Shown here: piece after piece, positions 24,995 through 38,163 of the stretch
How positions within the stretch are numbered: position 1 is the stretch's first letter
Layout of the letters: the number at the start of each line of letters is the position of its first letter
NCBI GenBank assembly: GCA_022605405.1
Contig: JABYQQ010000005.1
Location: 372,001 to 436,000, forward strand
DNA length: 64,000 nt
Source: Earliella scabrosa
Lineage: Eukaryota > Basidiomycota > Agaricomycetes > Polyporales > Polyporaceae
Direction of reading: 5' to 3'
Made by a program: the position numbers and the translations under genes
The notes under the pieces: generated by a model
What the model was told of the DNA's origin: nothing
Seen by the model: only the letters and a program-made list of their open reading frames with translations
The model's database searches: none

Positions 24995-25246
24995 CGAGGG
25001 AGACACCAACCGGTGAGCGCTCGAGCGCCAGTTGCCTGAGTCTCGTCCGTCCCGACGTCATGCGTTCGTCCTCCGCTCGCTGTCTTTTTCCTCCTCTTCG
25101 TCGTGTTCCTCGACGTCCGCCCCCAGCCGCAGCCTGCTTGTGCTCCTCAGCCGCATCACAGTCGGAAGGTTTCATTGACTGCCTAGCGACAGCGACGCGT
25201 ATCGTCGACGCCTGCCTGCCACGACCCGCGGAGGACTCACGCAGCG
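24995..25246. promoter_or_regulatory. short divergent promoter, PGAP1 / Mg2+ transporter
   Basis: Only 252 bases separate the two start codons, so both genes must take their 5' regions from this CT-rich stretch. No TATA box is evident. Confidence 0.55.
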
Positions 25247-27828
25247 ATGGCCTCGCCTCCCGACAACTCGTCTGTCCTCTCTGGCTCCATCTCCAGCTCG
25301 CCGCGGCCTATAAGGACGGACCACTCTCCAGTCCGTCGCCGCCAGAGCATTGGAAGCGAGATTAACGAGGCGTCCTCCCGCCCCCGGCTCTCGCCTACCC
25401 TCTCGCGCTCGTACAACCCCAACGATCCCGATGCCCTCGAGCGACAGCGCACGCTCGACGCCGACATGGCCATACAGCTCTCCCGCGCACGCTCCGGGAC
25501 AATCGTCGTGCCCTCGCCAGTAGGCCCCTCCCCGCTCACCCCGTCGCCGCGTCTATCCGCCGCCGAAGAGTCCCACTTCCCCGCGCTGTCCCTTCAGGAG
25601 CAGCAAGCCATTGACGAGGCACGAGGTACGGGCCAGATACATATGGACAATGAGAGGCCGGAGCAATATCAGCACCCCGGACCTACTCCCGGGCAAGACC
25701 TCTTGACGAACCATCTCAGTTCTGGGCATGACCCTGCCCTCGTCGTCTCACTCGATCCACGCTATGTAGAAGACGCCAACATGGGCGGTTTGCCCATGTA
25801 TCAAGCGACGGTGGAACGCACCGATCGACCTAACTACGACTTCTCGCTCATGGAGGACTACGCGCGCGAGGAAAAGGGCCGGTTAGGCATCCCCTCGTCC
25901 TCACCCCCCGCGTTCGACACCCGGCAGCCACAGGCATCCACGTCCACGCTTATTCCAAACGGCCAACGCGAGGGGGGCGAGCCGGCGTCACAGTCGGACT
26001 CCGCGCTGCCATTCACCCTCCCGCGTGCCCGCCACCGCAAACTCAGCGCGAGCTCCCCAGCTCCGCGGAGGGGCAAGATGGCCTTGTTTGAACAAGGCGG
26101 ATCACCGCCGCCCGCCATTGGTTCGCGAGCCCCGCACCTCGCGGCGGGCACGACCCTCAGTGTTGTGCCTTCCTACGACAATCTGGACGATTCGCACAGA
26201 AGTCCGGATCCCATGGGTCTTGGAATGGGAGGCGGTCCTGGATCTGGGCACGACCGACCATACCGTTTCTCATTTTATTCGAATGCACTGTCCGCGACGA
26301 TCCACGCTCGCAGTTTGTCCGAATTGCCTGCAGAGGGTCAAACGTTCGAGGACCTATTTTCGGGGAGGTCTCATGTCCCGGAGACTACCGTGCCCAACAG
26401 CGCACGCCCATCCTTTCTCAGTCGCGCCCCCGCCAATGTCGTTGGGTCTGTACCCAAGTCTGGTGCGGCATCACCCACTCCCACTACCGTCAACGGGACA
26501 CCTGGTGGCACCCCGAAGGGCATGCCCGGTATGTCCGGCGAACGGCGACCTGGCGACGGGGGCAATTCCGACGGCTATACTTGGTGGTTGGATGTTCTTG
26601 CGCCGACGGACGAGGAGATGAAACTGCTCAGCAAGGTTCATATATGCGCTTCATAACGCCCTTCTCGGATCTCATGAGCTAATATGGCTGTCGATCTCCA
26701 CAGGTGTTTTCTATCCACCCGTTGACGACGGAAGATATCCAGATGGAGGAGACACGCGAGAAGATTGAGTTATTCCGCAACTACTACCTTGTCTGTTTCC
26801 GTGGGTTCGACCAAGACCCGTACAGCCCTACGCACCTCGAGCCACTGAACATGTACATCATCGTGTTCCGGGATGGCATCCTCTCTGTGCGTAGTTCCTT
26901 CCTGAATCGTTGACAACGCACTCACAGACCGCGCATACAGTTCCACTTCCGGCCAACTCCACATCCGCAGAACGTCCGCAGGCGCATAAAGCAGCTCAAG
27001 GACTACATCAGCGTCACTTCTGACTGGATATCCTACGCCCTCATTGATGACATCACCGACGCTTTCGGGCCCCTCATACAAGGCATCGAGTACGAGGTCG
27101 ACAGCATCGACGAACTCGTGCTGATATTGAAGGAGGCGGAGCAGAGTGACATGTTGCGGCGGTGCGTGTTCACCTGCATTGTGAGCTGGACAGAGGAGGT
27201 GAACTCCTGCTTCGCCATACCAGAATTGGCACTTGTCGGAAGAAAGTCATGGGTCTCCTCCGTCTGATGGGCAACAAGGCCGATGTCGTCAAGGGTCTAG
27301 CCAAGCGATGCAATGAGAACTGGCGGGTCGCACCAACGTCCGATATCGTGCGTGTCTCCTCATCCTCGTCCTTCCCTCTCCCTTCCCGTTCCCTTCCTCA
27401 ACCCCCTCGCCTTGCAGGGACTGTACCTCTCGGACATCCAAGACCACTTGATCACCATGACCCAGAATCTGAACCATTACGAGAAGATCCTCTCGCGCTC
27501 GCACTCCAACTACCTCGCGCAGATCTCCATCGAGATGACGGACGCGAACAACCAGATCAACGACGTGCTCTCGAAGCTCACCGCGCTCGGTACCGTCCTC
27601 ATCCCCATGAACTTGGTCACCGGTCTCTGGGGCATGAACGTGCACGTCCCTGGCCAGGACGTCGAGGTGAGTCTACCCTCGCTCGCCCTTCTGCACGAGT
27701 TGGGAAGCGGAAGCTCAATCATCTCCGCGCCATAGAACCTCAAGTGGTTTGGTTCCATTATCGCCGTGCTAGCCGCGTTCGCCGTGATCGCCGGCTGGTC
27801 GACATATAAGCTTATGGTTCATCGGTAG
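25247..27828 (+). CDS. CorA-type Mg2+ transporter, ALR1/MNR2 group
   Basis: A CorA-family magnesium channel of the fungal ALR1 (plasma membrane) or MNR2 (vacuole) group. Six exons fit cleanly: 25247-26635, 26704-26886, 26941-27161, 27224-27347, 27418-27666 and 27736-27828, giving 752 residues. The first ~460 residues are low-complexity Ser/Pro-rich and probably cytosolic. The CorA fold starts WWLDVLAPTDEEMKLLSKVF then SIHPLTTEDIQMEETREKIE. Long helices follow (YLSDIQDHLITMTQNLNHYE), and two terminal membrane helices flank the channel signature GMN in VTGLWGMNVHVPGQ; the protein ends YKLMVHR. All expected elements are present. Vacuolar or plasma-membrane location cannot be decided from sequence; the long disordered N-terminus occurs in both groups. 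Confidence 0.92.
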
Positions 27829-28293
27829 ACACATGGTTAGTTAGACAGATCATTCGGCAGCATAGGTTAGACGACGGACGTCCATCGCATTGCATTATAT
27901 TAGGCACATTCACGAGCAGCATCATGACCGTAAGCTATTCTCACTGCATCGCGTCGTAGTATCGCAGCTATACGTACAACCTCTGGCCAGCCGTGCTCTG
28001 AGCGCGTCTGGCCGTAATCCATCCTGAACCAGAACGAGACCGAGGAAGCGTGTGCGGTGTGGAAAACAAACGATGAGCGGCAGAAGATGATGGAACAAGA
28101 TAGTATTACCGAGTAGAACTACACAGCATGGGAGCAGACCAACATGATACAGCACAAGGGAGCAGTAGGCAGTAGCGGCATCATACGCAATCATAAGCAA
28201 GTGGAGGAGCAAGCCATCGAGCAATCGACGCTTCGGACCGCGAAAGCAAAATGACAAGACAGAGAAGGGCAAACGAAGAAAGAGACATTAGAC
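27829..28293. other. convergent 3' flanks of Mg2+ transporter and KDM5 genes
   Basis: Shared terminator region of two tail-to-tail genes. No coding exon or clear polyadenylation signal recognised. Confidence 0.45.
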
Positions 28294-31200
28294 CTAGTGG
28301 CGAGGCGGTACATGAGGTGAGCGATTAGGGTGCGGCATTGGCGGACCCCACCGCTCGTCGGTGGGTCCTTGGACCTGGCCGCCGTTGTAGACGAGTCTGA
28401 CCTTCCGCGCATGATGATTCGGATCCTCCGGCGGGCCTCTACTCACAGGAGGACTCTGAGGGACGCCACTAGGCGGCGGTCCCCTGCTGTATGGGGGAGC
28501 GGGCGGGGGCTGTCGTGTGGGGGAACGAGGGTCGGTGCTCTGCGGGGAGAGCATCATGGCGAGCGAGGGAGACATGCCGGGATTGCGAGGCGCCGGCGGC
28601 TGAGGAGGCGGCTGGGTGAGCTGATGCCGCTTGGGGGACCGGAGAGTCGGAGCAGGCGCAAGGCGATCATCATGAGGCATGTGTGGGGTGTGCGGCGAGG
28701 TAACATCGTCTGGATATTTCCGTTTGACACCGGCCATAGAAGCTCGGATCGACTCCGGTGCGACAGCAGGTCGGCTCGGTCCAGGAGGTGCTGCAGCGGC
28801 TGCTGCACTGCTCCACCGGCTCGGCGCTGCTGCTGCCCACGGTGGCGGGGGCGGAACGCCGTGGCCGTGGCTAGAGGAGGACGACGCGCGGCCGTTGTGT
28901 CCGCCATGGCCGTTGTGGGTGTCATACGACGAAGTCGGTGGAGGCACAGATCCTGACGAATGTGAACGTGGGTGCGAGTGCGAGTGACTATGTGAGTGCG
29001 AATGCGAATGAGAATGCGAGTGCGAATGTGAATGCGAGTGTGGGTGCGGATGCGAGTGGGCATGGGGTGGAGGATGCATGGACCGAGGGTGTGCGGAGCT
29101 ACCATTTGCGAGTGATAGCGACGGTGGGTTGCTAGGACCAGCAGGGCGAGGCGTCGGAGCAGGAGGAGCAGATATCGTCGCACCGTTCGGCGCAACATTG
29201 TCCGGCTGTCCGGGCGTGAAGCGTATGAGGTCCACGAACAACGTCTGCGTGTATGGCGGGGGAAGACGCATATAGACAATGTCCTTGCTGAAGGTGTCGA
29301 GCATCTCCTTCGTATCCACGAACAGATCCGGCTCAGGGTTATCTGCAAGGACGCGATGACGTGAGCATAGGCGCTGGCAGGCAGGATGACAGCATGTTAC
29401 GTACCAGGATACTTGACGCGTACTTCCGAGTACGGATAGACCCTGTTCTTCCTCACACAACACAGCGGACACATGAAGCGAGCCCGCGTGCCGTTCTCGA
29501 CAGGGAAGAACACACAGCCGCCATGGTAGAGCTTGCCGCAGAGCTCGCACTCCACTGTCGGATAGTGCATCAGGTACTGGGTGCGCCCACGGCAAATGCA
29601 CCGCGTGCCGTCAACCCAGTCCTTGTCGATGTCTTGCCCGAACACAAACTTCGGCCGCCTGCGCTTCTTCATCCGCACCGGCACCGGCTGGCCAGCGAGC
29701 ACCCGATGCAGAGACGCGAGCTCAAGACCGAACGACACCTCCGGGTTCGGCGACACGGCGAACTGGATCTTGTACAGCTTGCGCATGTAGTGGCGGACCT
29801 GCGGGATGTACTCGACGCGCTGGTTCGCCGGCTGCTGCAGGAACGAGATGAACTGCCCGACGACGCCGGACAGGCGGTCGACGCGGTGCACGATGATCTC
29901 GAGCTGCTTCCACTCCTCCGAGTAGTGCTTCGTGATGTCGGGGGCCTGCAGCATCATCGTCGGCAGGTAGCAGAAGTGCCAGCTCCGCTCCTTGTGGATC
30001 GTGCCGTTCCAGTGGTGGTGGTCGCAGAAAGGACACGAGCCACCGTTGGCAGCGCAGACCCCGTGGAACCGCGCGAAGCAGTGGTCGCACTGGACTGCGT
30101 CGGAGACCTGGCCCATAGCAGGCGGGCGGACAGGCGTGGTGCATATGCAGGTGAAGTACTCGTCGTTAGGGGGCAAGTCGTCCTCGGGACGCGTCGACTC
30201 TACGACGTCGTCCAGAATCGGCTGACCATGGGTGTCGTTGTGCTGCCGGCAGTACCACGGCAGATTCTCAATCCAGCGGAAGTGAGCAGAGAGCTGCTTG
30301 TCGACGATCTCGAGGTTGGTGAGGGAGAACATCGTCAAGTGTTCCTTCGCGTACTTGCGCCACGAGAGCATGGTGCGGTAGATGTCGCCGTCCTCCTGGC
30401 CGGTGTACGACCCCTTCAGAGCGGCTTCGCAGCGGCCCTCGAGATCGGAGGCGAACTCGACCGCGCGCTTCAGGTCCGTGAGCGCAGGGATATTGAAGTC
30501 GAGATCGGCGTCCTTCACGAGCTCCGCGACCTCCTTGACCTTCGGCTTCTCCGCCCTCGGATCCGCGTGCAGCCACGCCTTCGCCTGCTTCTCGTACTCC
30601 TTCCCCTTCTTCCTCAGACTGAGCAGGCGCTCAAGCAGCTCGGGATCGATAGGGATGTCGTTCCGCCTCGGCCGTGCAAACTCCTCCAGGTCCTCGAGCG
30701 TCCGCTGCGGCTTCTCGAGCACCCTCTTCGCCTTGTCCTCCCACATCGTCCCCGCCTTGAGCAGTGCAAGCAGATGCTTCATGCGCGGGTGCTCCGCCGG
30801 CATGTTGCACGCCTCGGCGCGCGCGACGAGCTGCCGGATCTCCTCGAGCGTCTGCCCGTCGTGCGCGAGCTCCTCCTCGAGCTCCTTCGCGAGCTGCTCG
30901 CGGAGCACGATCTTCTCGACCTCGACGATGTCGTCCACGAGCACGTTTAACGTCGTCGCATGCTGGATGAGGTTTCTGCACTGCTGCACGTACGCCTCCC
31001 TGTCCCGCTGTGCTGGCATCGAGTCAAGGAGAGCGCGGGCCTGCTTCTTCGTCTCCTCGGCCTCCCTCGCGATTTGCCGGAGCTGGGCGATCTCCGGGGC
31101 GTCGAAGCCGAGGTTCTCGACCTCCTTCAGCAACGCATACAGATCATGGAGCGTCCGGTCGGGCTTGTCCACGACCTCTTCCGCCCCGTCCTCGGTCGTA

Positions 31201-34200
31201 GCAGTCGACGACCTGCCGCGCGACTTGCGCGGCCGCTTGCGAGCCGGCTTCTTGACGAGGATCGTGTTCGCCGCCTCCAGCCACTCGTTCGCCTTGTTGA
31301 CGCACTTGCGGAGCGAGTTGAGCTCCGTCAGATGGAACTGTATGCGCTCGCCCTCCGCAAACAGCGCGCGGAGGCTCTTCAGCGGCGGACACGGGCCGTC
31401 GTCCAGCAGCTTCTTCAGCTTGTTCCGCCACACGGCCGGGATGGCGGCGCGCTCCGAGACCTTTGCCTGGATGTCCTGCAGCTCTGTGTCGCTGAACCGC
31501 TTGCGCAGGACGTGGTTCGCGAGTGGGCACTTGCACAGCTGGTCGACGTGGTCGATGCACACGACCTGGGTCGTGCAGGGGCACGTGATCTGCGAGAGGT
31601 AGAGGAAGACCTTGCAGACGGCGCACTGATACTGATCATCGGCCCGGTCCGTCTCTTCCAGAACCTCGCCCATCTGGAGCGATCGGGCACGCGTCCGCGC
31701 GTCCATCTCTCGGTCAGTCATCTCCTGCAAGCTATCGTTCAGCCTGATGGAACGCGATCCTGGTCAGCATCGGATACCCACAGGAACCATTGACGAACAT
31801 ACCACAATGCTGTCTGGATCGTTTGCGACTGCTGCGTGATCGTGATGAGCAATTCATCATGCGAAAACACCGGCAGCTTCCTGTGTTCCTGGTACCGCTT
31901 CACGCAGTCCAGGCCGAGGGGCAACCAATCAGGGAGCGCAAAGTTCACCGCCTCGTTGAAGTTCAGCTAGACAAAATCGTTCAGCAAATGCTAGCGGATA
32001 GTATTCGACGTTACGAACCCCATGGTTAAAGCCGGCGTGGAACGCCTTCGGGAAGGTGACGACAAATTCGCCTGCTCGTTGGTTGCACGCATACACTTCG
32101 ACGCCCGCCTCCTTGAGCCGCTGCGGGTTCATCAGCGTCACCAGCTGGAAGAGCAGGTCTGGCTGGGCCTCGAACAGGTCTGGAGCTTCCTTCTTGATCG
32201 CGGCCTCGAACTTCTCGGCGCTAGAACCAGGGATGCTGTACCACGTCTTCGTCTCCCCCCAGTGCACTGAAAGAAAAAATTCTGTGAGCAAAACGAGCGG
32301 TTCGATCCGCGCGAAACCACCTACTGTAGTTTATGCTGTATGTGTAGTGGTCCTGGAGCACGCAACATGAATATCTGACCGCTAGAATTCTGTAGGCGCC
32401 CACATACCTCGTTGTGCCAGCAGAACGTGGAGAAGATCATACCGACATAAGTCCACGGAACGGTCATGCCAGAGATATCAGACTTGATATAGCGAAGCAG
32501 GGACTGAGGAAGAATGGGGATATTGTTCAGATTCCACGGGTCCTTCGAATAGGGGTCAAGCGGGTGCGTCTCTAGACTGGGCATGCCGCTGGAAGATCGA
32601 ACGGTGAGTACGCACGCCTATGGGATGGCAAGCTTGCGACGCACCTTCCGTGAGTGGTAGAGTGCACATCAGCGCCGTACTCGACTTCCACCGTCTCGTT
32701 CGACGACTGCACCAAGCGCCAAAACTCCGACTCCACGTCCTCCTCCGTAACCACCATGTTCCCAAACCGGTTAGCATACGGGTCGTTCGTCCGAGTAGGG
32801 TCGTTGGTGTTAAGCGACGTCGACGGCGGATGGCTCAAGAACCACAGGCGCCGGAACTCGAGGTCCCGAGCCTGGAAGCTAGACAAGCTGTGCTCTTCCC
32901 CTTCGTCGAAGCCGAAGTCGCCGCCCGTTCCAAACAGACACGTATGGCAGTACCACTGGCCTCTCGGGATGTTCGCCAGCGGTGGATCAAGACAGAACAT
33001 GTGGAAACCTGATTTTTTGCGGGGGCTCAGGGGAGGGATGGGATATTACGAAGAGCTATGCGGCTACGCACCACAGTCACATCCGTCGCAGATGAGCATC
33101 TTCTCTCCCTGGTCCTTCTTCAGACATATCTCGCAGTGCAGCTGTGTGTCGCGGATCGCGACCGTGTGAGCGCTGGACCACCGGGCGTAGTGTGCTACAA
33201 CTCACCTCAGACGGCTGCCTAGGCTCCTTAGACGGGCCCGCTTCTGCGCCAGCAACGCCGTTCTCGTTCGCCGTTGAAGTCCGGCGGGTGCCTGCAACGC
33301 ATCTCAGAGGCGATCGAACCGCTACCTGTCGACATCCGGACTTACGGGCCCCTTGCTCCTGCTCGTTGTGGCGGGTGCTTCTCCGCGGCCGCGAAGATTC
33401 AGACTTGACGCCGTTCATTTCCTTCAGATCCGCCTCGTCCGGCGGCTCAGATAAGGGGCTCGACGTCGACGACAGCGGGCTGGACGGCGGGCTGTCGTCC
33501 TCCCCAGCCGAGTCTGGCGTGCTCGCTCGCCCGAGGCCCGAGGTTTGGATGTTCACATGCGTCTTCAGGCTGGCATCACGCTGCTGCTTGTTCGGCGACA
33601 GTGCGGGCGAGTTGCGCACCCGCTCGCAGAACTGCTCGTACGGGAGGATCACCCGGCTGTACGAGTTGCGCATCTGGGTGGCGAGCCCGGGGATCCCAGT
33701 GTAGCCCAGCAGCCGTCCCAGATCTGCCCACTTCTTATCGCGCGTCACCTGTCGGCGGAGCACCACGAGCACCAATCACACCGATGAGCGCCACCCCCCA
33801 TCGCCGAGCGAAAACAAAAACACCGCGCAAGATTCGTCAGCGGACCGAGCGGATCGAGAGAACAATGCTCGCGAAATCCATACCGCTTCATAGCCACCGA
33901 GCTTGTGCACCTCCTTGCGCAAGAGCCAGAGATCGAGCGGTTTGTGATTGATGGTGGGAACGGATACGCGCGGGTTGCCCTGCTGCTTGTGGAAGCGGTA
34001 GAGCTGCTCGAGAAAATTCACCTTTGCGCGCGAGGACGCCTCGATCGAGTTCAACCGCTGCAATCGTGTCTTGAACCGGAACCTCTGTGGGTGGGGGGCG
34101 AGGCGTGTGAGGAGGGGGAGTTGGGGGCGCAGCCCAGACGCCACCGGGCGCCTCAGCCTAGAAAGAGCCAGTCGGGTACGCACCTCGGTGTCCGTCACAA

Positions 34201-34945
34201 AGGGCATGTTCCATCCCAGCGGCGGGACAATCTTGCAGACCCCGTATCGCTTCCCAGTGTCGGATATCGAGGCGATATACGCCATAGGGTCCTTCCACTG
34301 CTCCGGGGTGGGGTGGAAAGTGGGACAGTCGGTGAGGCCGAATGGCCGGGGACCGGGCTTGGGACCTGTTGGCCGTGTATGTGGGGTCTTCACGGTGGAG
34401 AGATCGAGTGTTGGGGAGACGGGAATGGGTGGCCCATCCCGGAGCTGGTTACGGATGGCGCCCTCTTCGGTGATAGAGTCATGGAGGGTCTCCTCACCGA
34501 GCGAAGACTGTGCGTGTGTCTGGAGGGCAGCGAGGGCGTCCGTCTTGGATTTCCTGGGGGCCCTCTTGGAGTCGTTGGCGGAGGGGGCGTCGGTGGTGCC
34601 CGGTGCAGACGAGTCCGGGCGTTCGATTGGAATAGCGCCCTCGACAGCGATGCTCAGGCACGAGGTGAAGGTAGGGGCGCGGAGAGAAAAATCGGGAGGG
34701 AGGGCGGGCGGGGCGGGGCTGTTGGCGGCGACGCGTGGGGAGCGACCCCTGCGAGCGGGAGCGCCGCGAGGGGAGGGAGAGCCATGCATTGTGGCCGTGG
34801 AGAAGAAGGAAAGGGAAGAAACACTCGTCGACGAGCCGTGATCCATCCCGTCCTCTCTCCCAGACACCTTCCGCGTGGGAATATGCGCCTTCGCGGAGTC
34901 CAATTCTACGCGCCGATCTTGCCGCCGCTTGATCGCTGGACTCAT
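28294..34945 (-). CDS. KDM5/JARID1 histone H3K4 demethylase
   Basis: Nuclear Fe(II)/2-oxoglutarate dioxygenase that removes methyl groups from histone H3 lysine 4. Domain order is canonical: JmjN ([20 protein letters not shown]); ARID across an intron ([46 protein letters not shown]); PHD1 ([20 protein letters not shown], then [10 protein letters not shown]); JmjC with HNEDHYTYS (His and Glu iron ligands) and [12 protein letters not shown] (third His); C5HC2 zinc finger ([17 protein letters not shown]); PLU-1-like helices; two more PHD fingers ([20 protein letters not shown] and [12 protein letters not shown]). The tail is disordered, Pro-rich, with a Ser-His repeat. I chose the ATG at 34943-34945 ([14 protein letters not shown]); 34846 (MDHGSS) is the alternative. 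Iron ligands are intact. About ten exons. Confidence 0.92.
28960..29065 (-). repeat. hexanucleotide tandem repeat coding Ser-His dipeptides
   Basis: Imperfect 6-base units (gagtgc / gaatgc / gaatgt on the plus strand) run for about 100 bases inside the last exon of the KDM5 gene and encode a run of alternating Ser and His, with Pro-His at the edges. Such tracts change length by slippage without shifting the frame. Confidence 0.85.
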
Positions 34946-36089
34946 AGCCACATACACAACCTTCCTCCTCCCCCTCCAGCGCCCTCCTCGCGTCCCCAGG
35001 GCCCCCCGCCGCGTCCACCCCGCCCACCGCGCACCCGGGGCAACGCCTCTCGCGCGGGACAGCGACGGGCATCGCCATCGCCGCCCGCACACACTCCGCG
35101 GCCTATCAGCCTCGTCCAATCAGCTTCTCTGTCCCCGCGCTGTGGCAGCAACACATCGGCACTTGTGTACCGCAGCGTGTCTCTTCTTCCGGCTTCTTTC
35201 CCGCTCTGCAAACCCACCCTCCTCCAGGCCGTCGGGGCATGTCCCCCGCCGCACTGCGCAGCGCATGATCTACGCGCATTTCGGGCCACGAAGCTCCGCG
35301 ACCCACCGCGCGCCGCATAGGCGTTTGTTTGGTTTACGCACCGCTAGACGCCCACGGCATCTCATTCCATCCCACCTTCCGACCCGCAACCGGAACCGCC
35401 CACCGAGTCCGCCCTTGTTTCCAGTCTGGACGTCCGCCGTGTGGTCGCTCAGACAGGCCAACTCGGACGCTGTAGAGCACGTCGCCAGCAACTGAGGTAG
35501 TGCGTAATTTTAGCCCGAACACCCGGGCAGTCCGTTTTGGCGCCTTTGTCACACGCCTAAGGCGACAGGCTGCATTATACTGCGGTATTGGAATGAAACG
35601 TCTCGTAGCCTGTGTCTCCCCGCGGTCTGAACAACGACCGACATACGCACCCTGGACCCTGACCTCAGTACGTAGTACGTACGAAGAAGATACACCCTTC
35701 AACTTCTTCAGAAGGTCTGCCTTCACGAGCGATCTAGACCGCCAGCACAAGCCCTCGTCTCGACTCTTCGAGAGTCAACCAGCAACATACTGAACACCCG
35801 TCACAATTGACGCCTACCTCACGATGGAGCCTTGTTCTGAACATCGCACGCTGAGAATGATGACGAAAGATGCTTATTGTATACACAACGCCTTCATTAT
35901 GCTCAATATCACGCCAATCGAGACAGCTCAAAGGTCATGCGACACGAGAAACAAATGAATGCGGGGGTGGGTGAGGTGCGCCAGTATGATATGATGATGG
36001 GGATGCGAGAGTGGATGATGGATGAGGAGCAGGACATTACGACAAACTACACGAGATAAAAAACTTCACGCCAAATCCCCAGATGTAAA
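34946..36089. other. spacer between 14-3-3 and KDM5 genes
   Basis: About 1.1 kb holding the KDM5 promoter (CpG- and C-rich near 35000-35100) and the 14-3-3 3' flank. A 97-codon plus-strand frame at 35500-35793 shows no recognisable features. Confidence 0.4.
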
Positions 36090-37029
36090 TCATGCGCCCT
36101 CCTCTGCGGGGGCGTCGGCGGCATCATCCTTATCCGCTGGCTTCTCTGTAAGGGAATCCCATCACCACCACGAACGGATTGAAGGCAAGGCTACTCACCA
36201 GACTCCTGCATGTCCGAAGTCCAGAGCGTGAGGTTGTCACGGAGGAGCTGCATGATGAGGGTCGAGTCCTTGTAGCTCTCCTCCGAGAGGGTGTCGAGCT
36301 CAGCGATGGCGTCGTCGAACGCCTGCTTCGCGAGGTGGCACGCACGGTCGGGGCTGTTGAGGATCTCGTAGTAGAACACCGAGAAGTTGAGGGCAAGACC
36401 AAGACGGATGGGGTGGGTAGGGGGGAGCTCGGTGACGGCAACGTCCGACGCAGCCTTGTAGGCCTCGAGCGACTTGTCCGCGCTCTCTTTCCGCTTGTCG
36501 CCGGTGGCGAACTCGGCGAGGTAACGGTGGTAGTCACCCATCCTGCGCGGTTCGATAAGAAGCAGGTCACATGACCAAACCACCAATACTCACATCTTGT
36601 GGTAGAAGACCTTCGACTCGCCGGAGGCGGCCGAGGGGATGAGGTGCTTGTCGAGAACGTCGAGGATGTCCTCGCAGATCTTGGCGAGCTCGCTCTCGAT
36701 CTTCTCCCTGTAGCCCTTGATCATCTTGACCTGGACCTCGTTGCCCTTCGACTCCTCCTTCTGCTCTATCGAGGAGACGATACGCCAGGACGCACGACGC
36801 GCACCGATGACGTTCTTGTAGGCAACGGAGAGGAGGTTACGCTCCTCGACGGTGAGCTCCTGGTCGGATGAAGCAACGCGCTTCATGTTCTCGACCATCT
36901 CTGGACGCGTCCACACACGATATGAGCGACCCAACCACAGCGCATACTAGGAAACCACATACCCTCGTAACGCTCAGCCTGCTCAGCGAGCTTGGCGAGG
37001 TAGACAGAGTCCTCACGAGACTGGGCCAT
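36090..37029 (-). CDS. 14-3-3 protein
   Basis: Phosphoserine/phosphothreonine-binding adaptor of the cytosol and nucleus. Exon 1 (37029-36963) encodes [20 protein letters not shown], then the second exon (from 36900) continues [20 protein letters not shown], followed by [20 protein letters not shown] (the hallmark with the basic binding residues), [37 protein letters not shown] and [15 protein letters not shown]. The last short exon adds an acidic tail ending [12 protein letters not shown] at 36090. All conserved ligand-binding residues I can identify are there. The ATG follows directly on a splice acceptor (ccccag|ATG), so a 5'UTR intron ending at the start codon is likely. A housekeeping gene beside the expanded S28 locus. 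Confidence 0.96.
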
Positions 37030-38163
37030 CTGGGGGAGGGGGATACGTCATCAGCACGCGTGGATAACGCGTCGAAACGCGTCGTGTACTGACTGTAGAT
37101 ACTGGTTGGTTGAGTGGGGAAGGGGAGAGGTGTGTGTGCTGCAACGAGGAGAACGGTCAGGACGGGGTGCAGGACGGCGAGCACGAGGTGGGGACTGACT
37201 GGGAGAGATAGGAGCGGCGACGGGCAGATGATGAGAGTATGGAGAAAGAAGTGAAGGGAGATAAATGAACAAATTAAATTCAGAGCAGGGCAGAGGGTTG
37301 TTCGGGGTTGTGGGCAGAGGGGAAGTCACGTGAGCAGGCTTCCGATGGAGGTTCCCCAGACGCCTGGACCATATCGGGAAAGCGCCGTCCAAGCGGCAGA
37401 TGCGCGCAAAGGCCCCTTCTTTGTCCCTCCCGCCCCGGCCGCCGTCCGGCGCACAATGCAGCCTCCGTCCGCCGTGCTTTGTGCGTGCGCCGTCGTTGCA
37501 GCGCGCGAGGGGCGGGCGGCGGGGGGGCGGCGGGGCACGGCGGGCGGGGCGGGATGGAGTGGGACGGGAGCCACGGCGGCTAGGATATCTGACGTCGCCG
37601 TCAATGATCGAGATGTTGCTATCCTTGTCCGGCTCGCAGCTGCTGGGAACCGTCCTGGAATCCACACCGCCAAGGGCCCCGCCGCACATGCTCGCTTTCA
37701 GGCTGTGTCCGTCGGTCGCCCACCACGACTTAGCCATCCAGCCACAGACTACAAGTAACAAACCATCTGCATGCTCCATTGCTCCTCACTTTTGCCGCCA
37801 TCACCTGTCGCAGCGACCCGGCTACGCCCATACACACACGGCTCGCACGACCACCGCTTGACAACTTATACCGCCCCCAGCGCCCCGCCCACGAAGCCGC
37901 GACTACTCATCCATGTCCGCTCGCCGCTCTTTGGCAAGTGAATGAACACGGAACAATTCCCAGCAACCACAACCAGTGACACGTCCCGCAACTTGCCATA
38001 CTTAAGTACATATGCGACACGAACGGCACTGGCAGAGCCACTGAAGCGGCGCCGCTACACGACGCATGAATGCTAATAAATACACCCGTGTAATGACAGT
38101 ACTATACCCCCAGCAGCTACATGGTACCCGTAATCCAGATTCAAACAGCACCATACCTACATA
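37030..38163. other. spacer between S28-1 and 14-3-3 genes
   Basis: About 1.1 kb. The part near 37400-37570 is very GC-rich with G runs and probably belongs to the 14-3-3 promoter. No exon supported. Confidence 0.45.
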
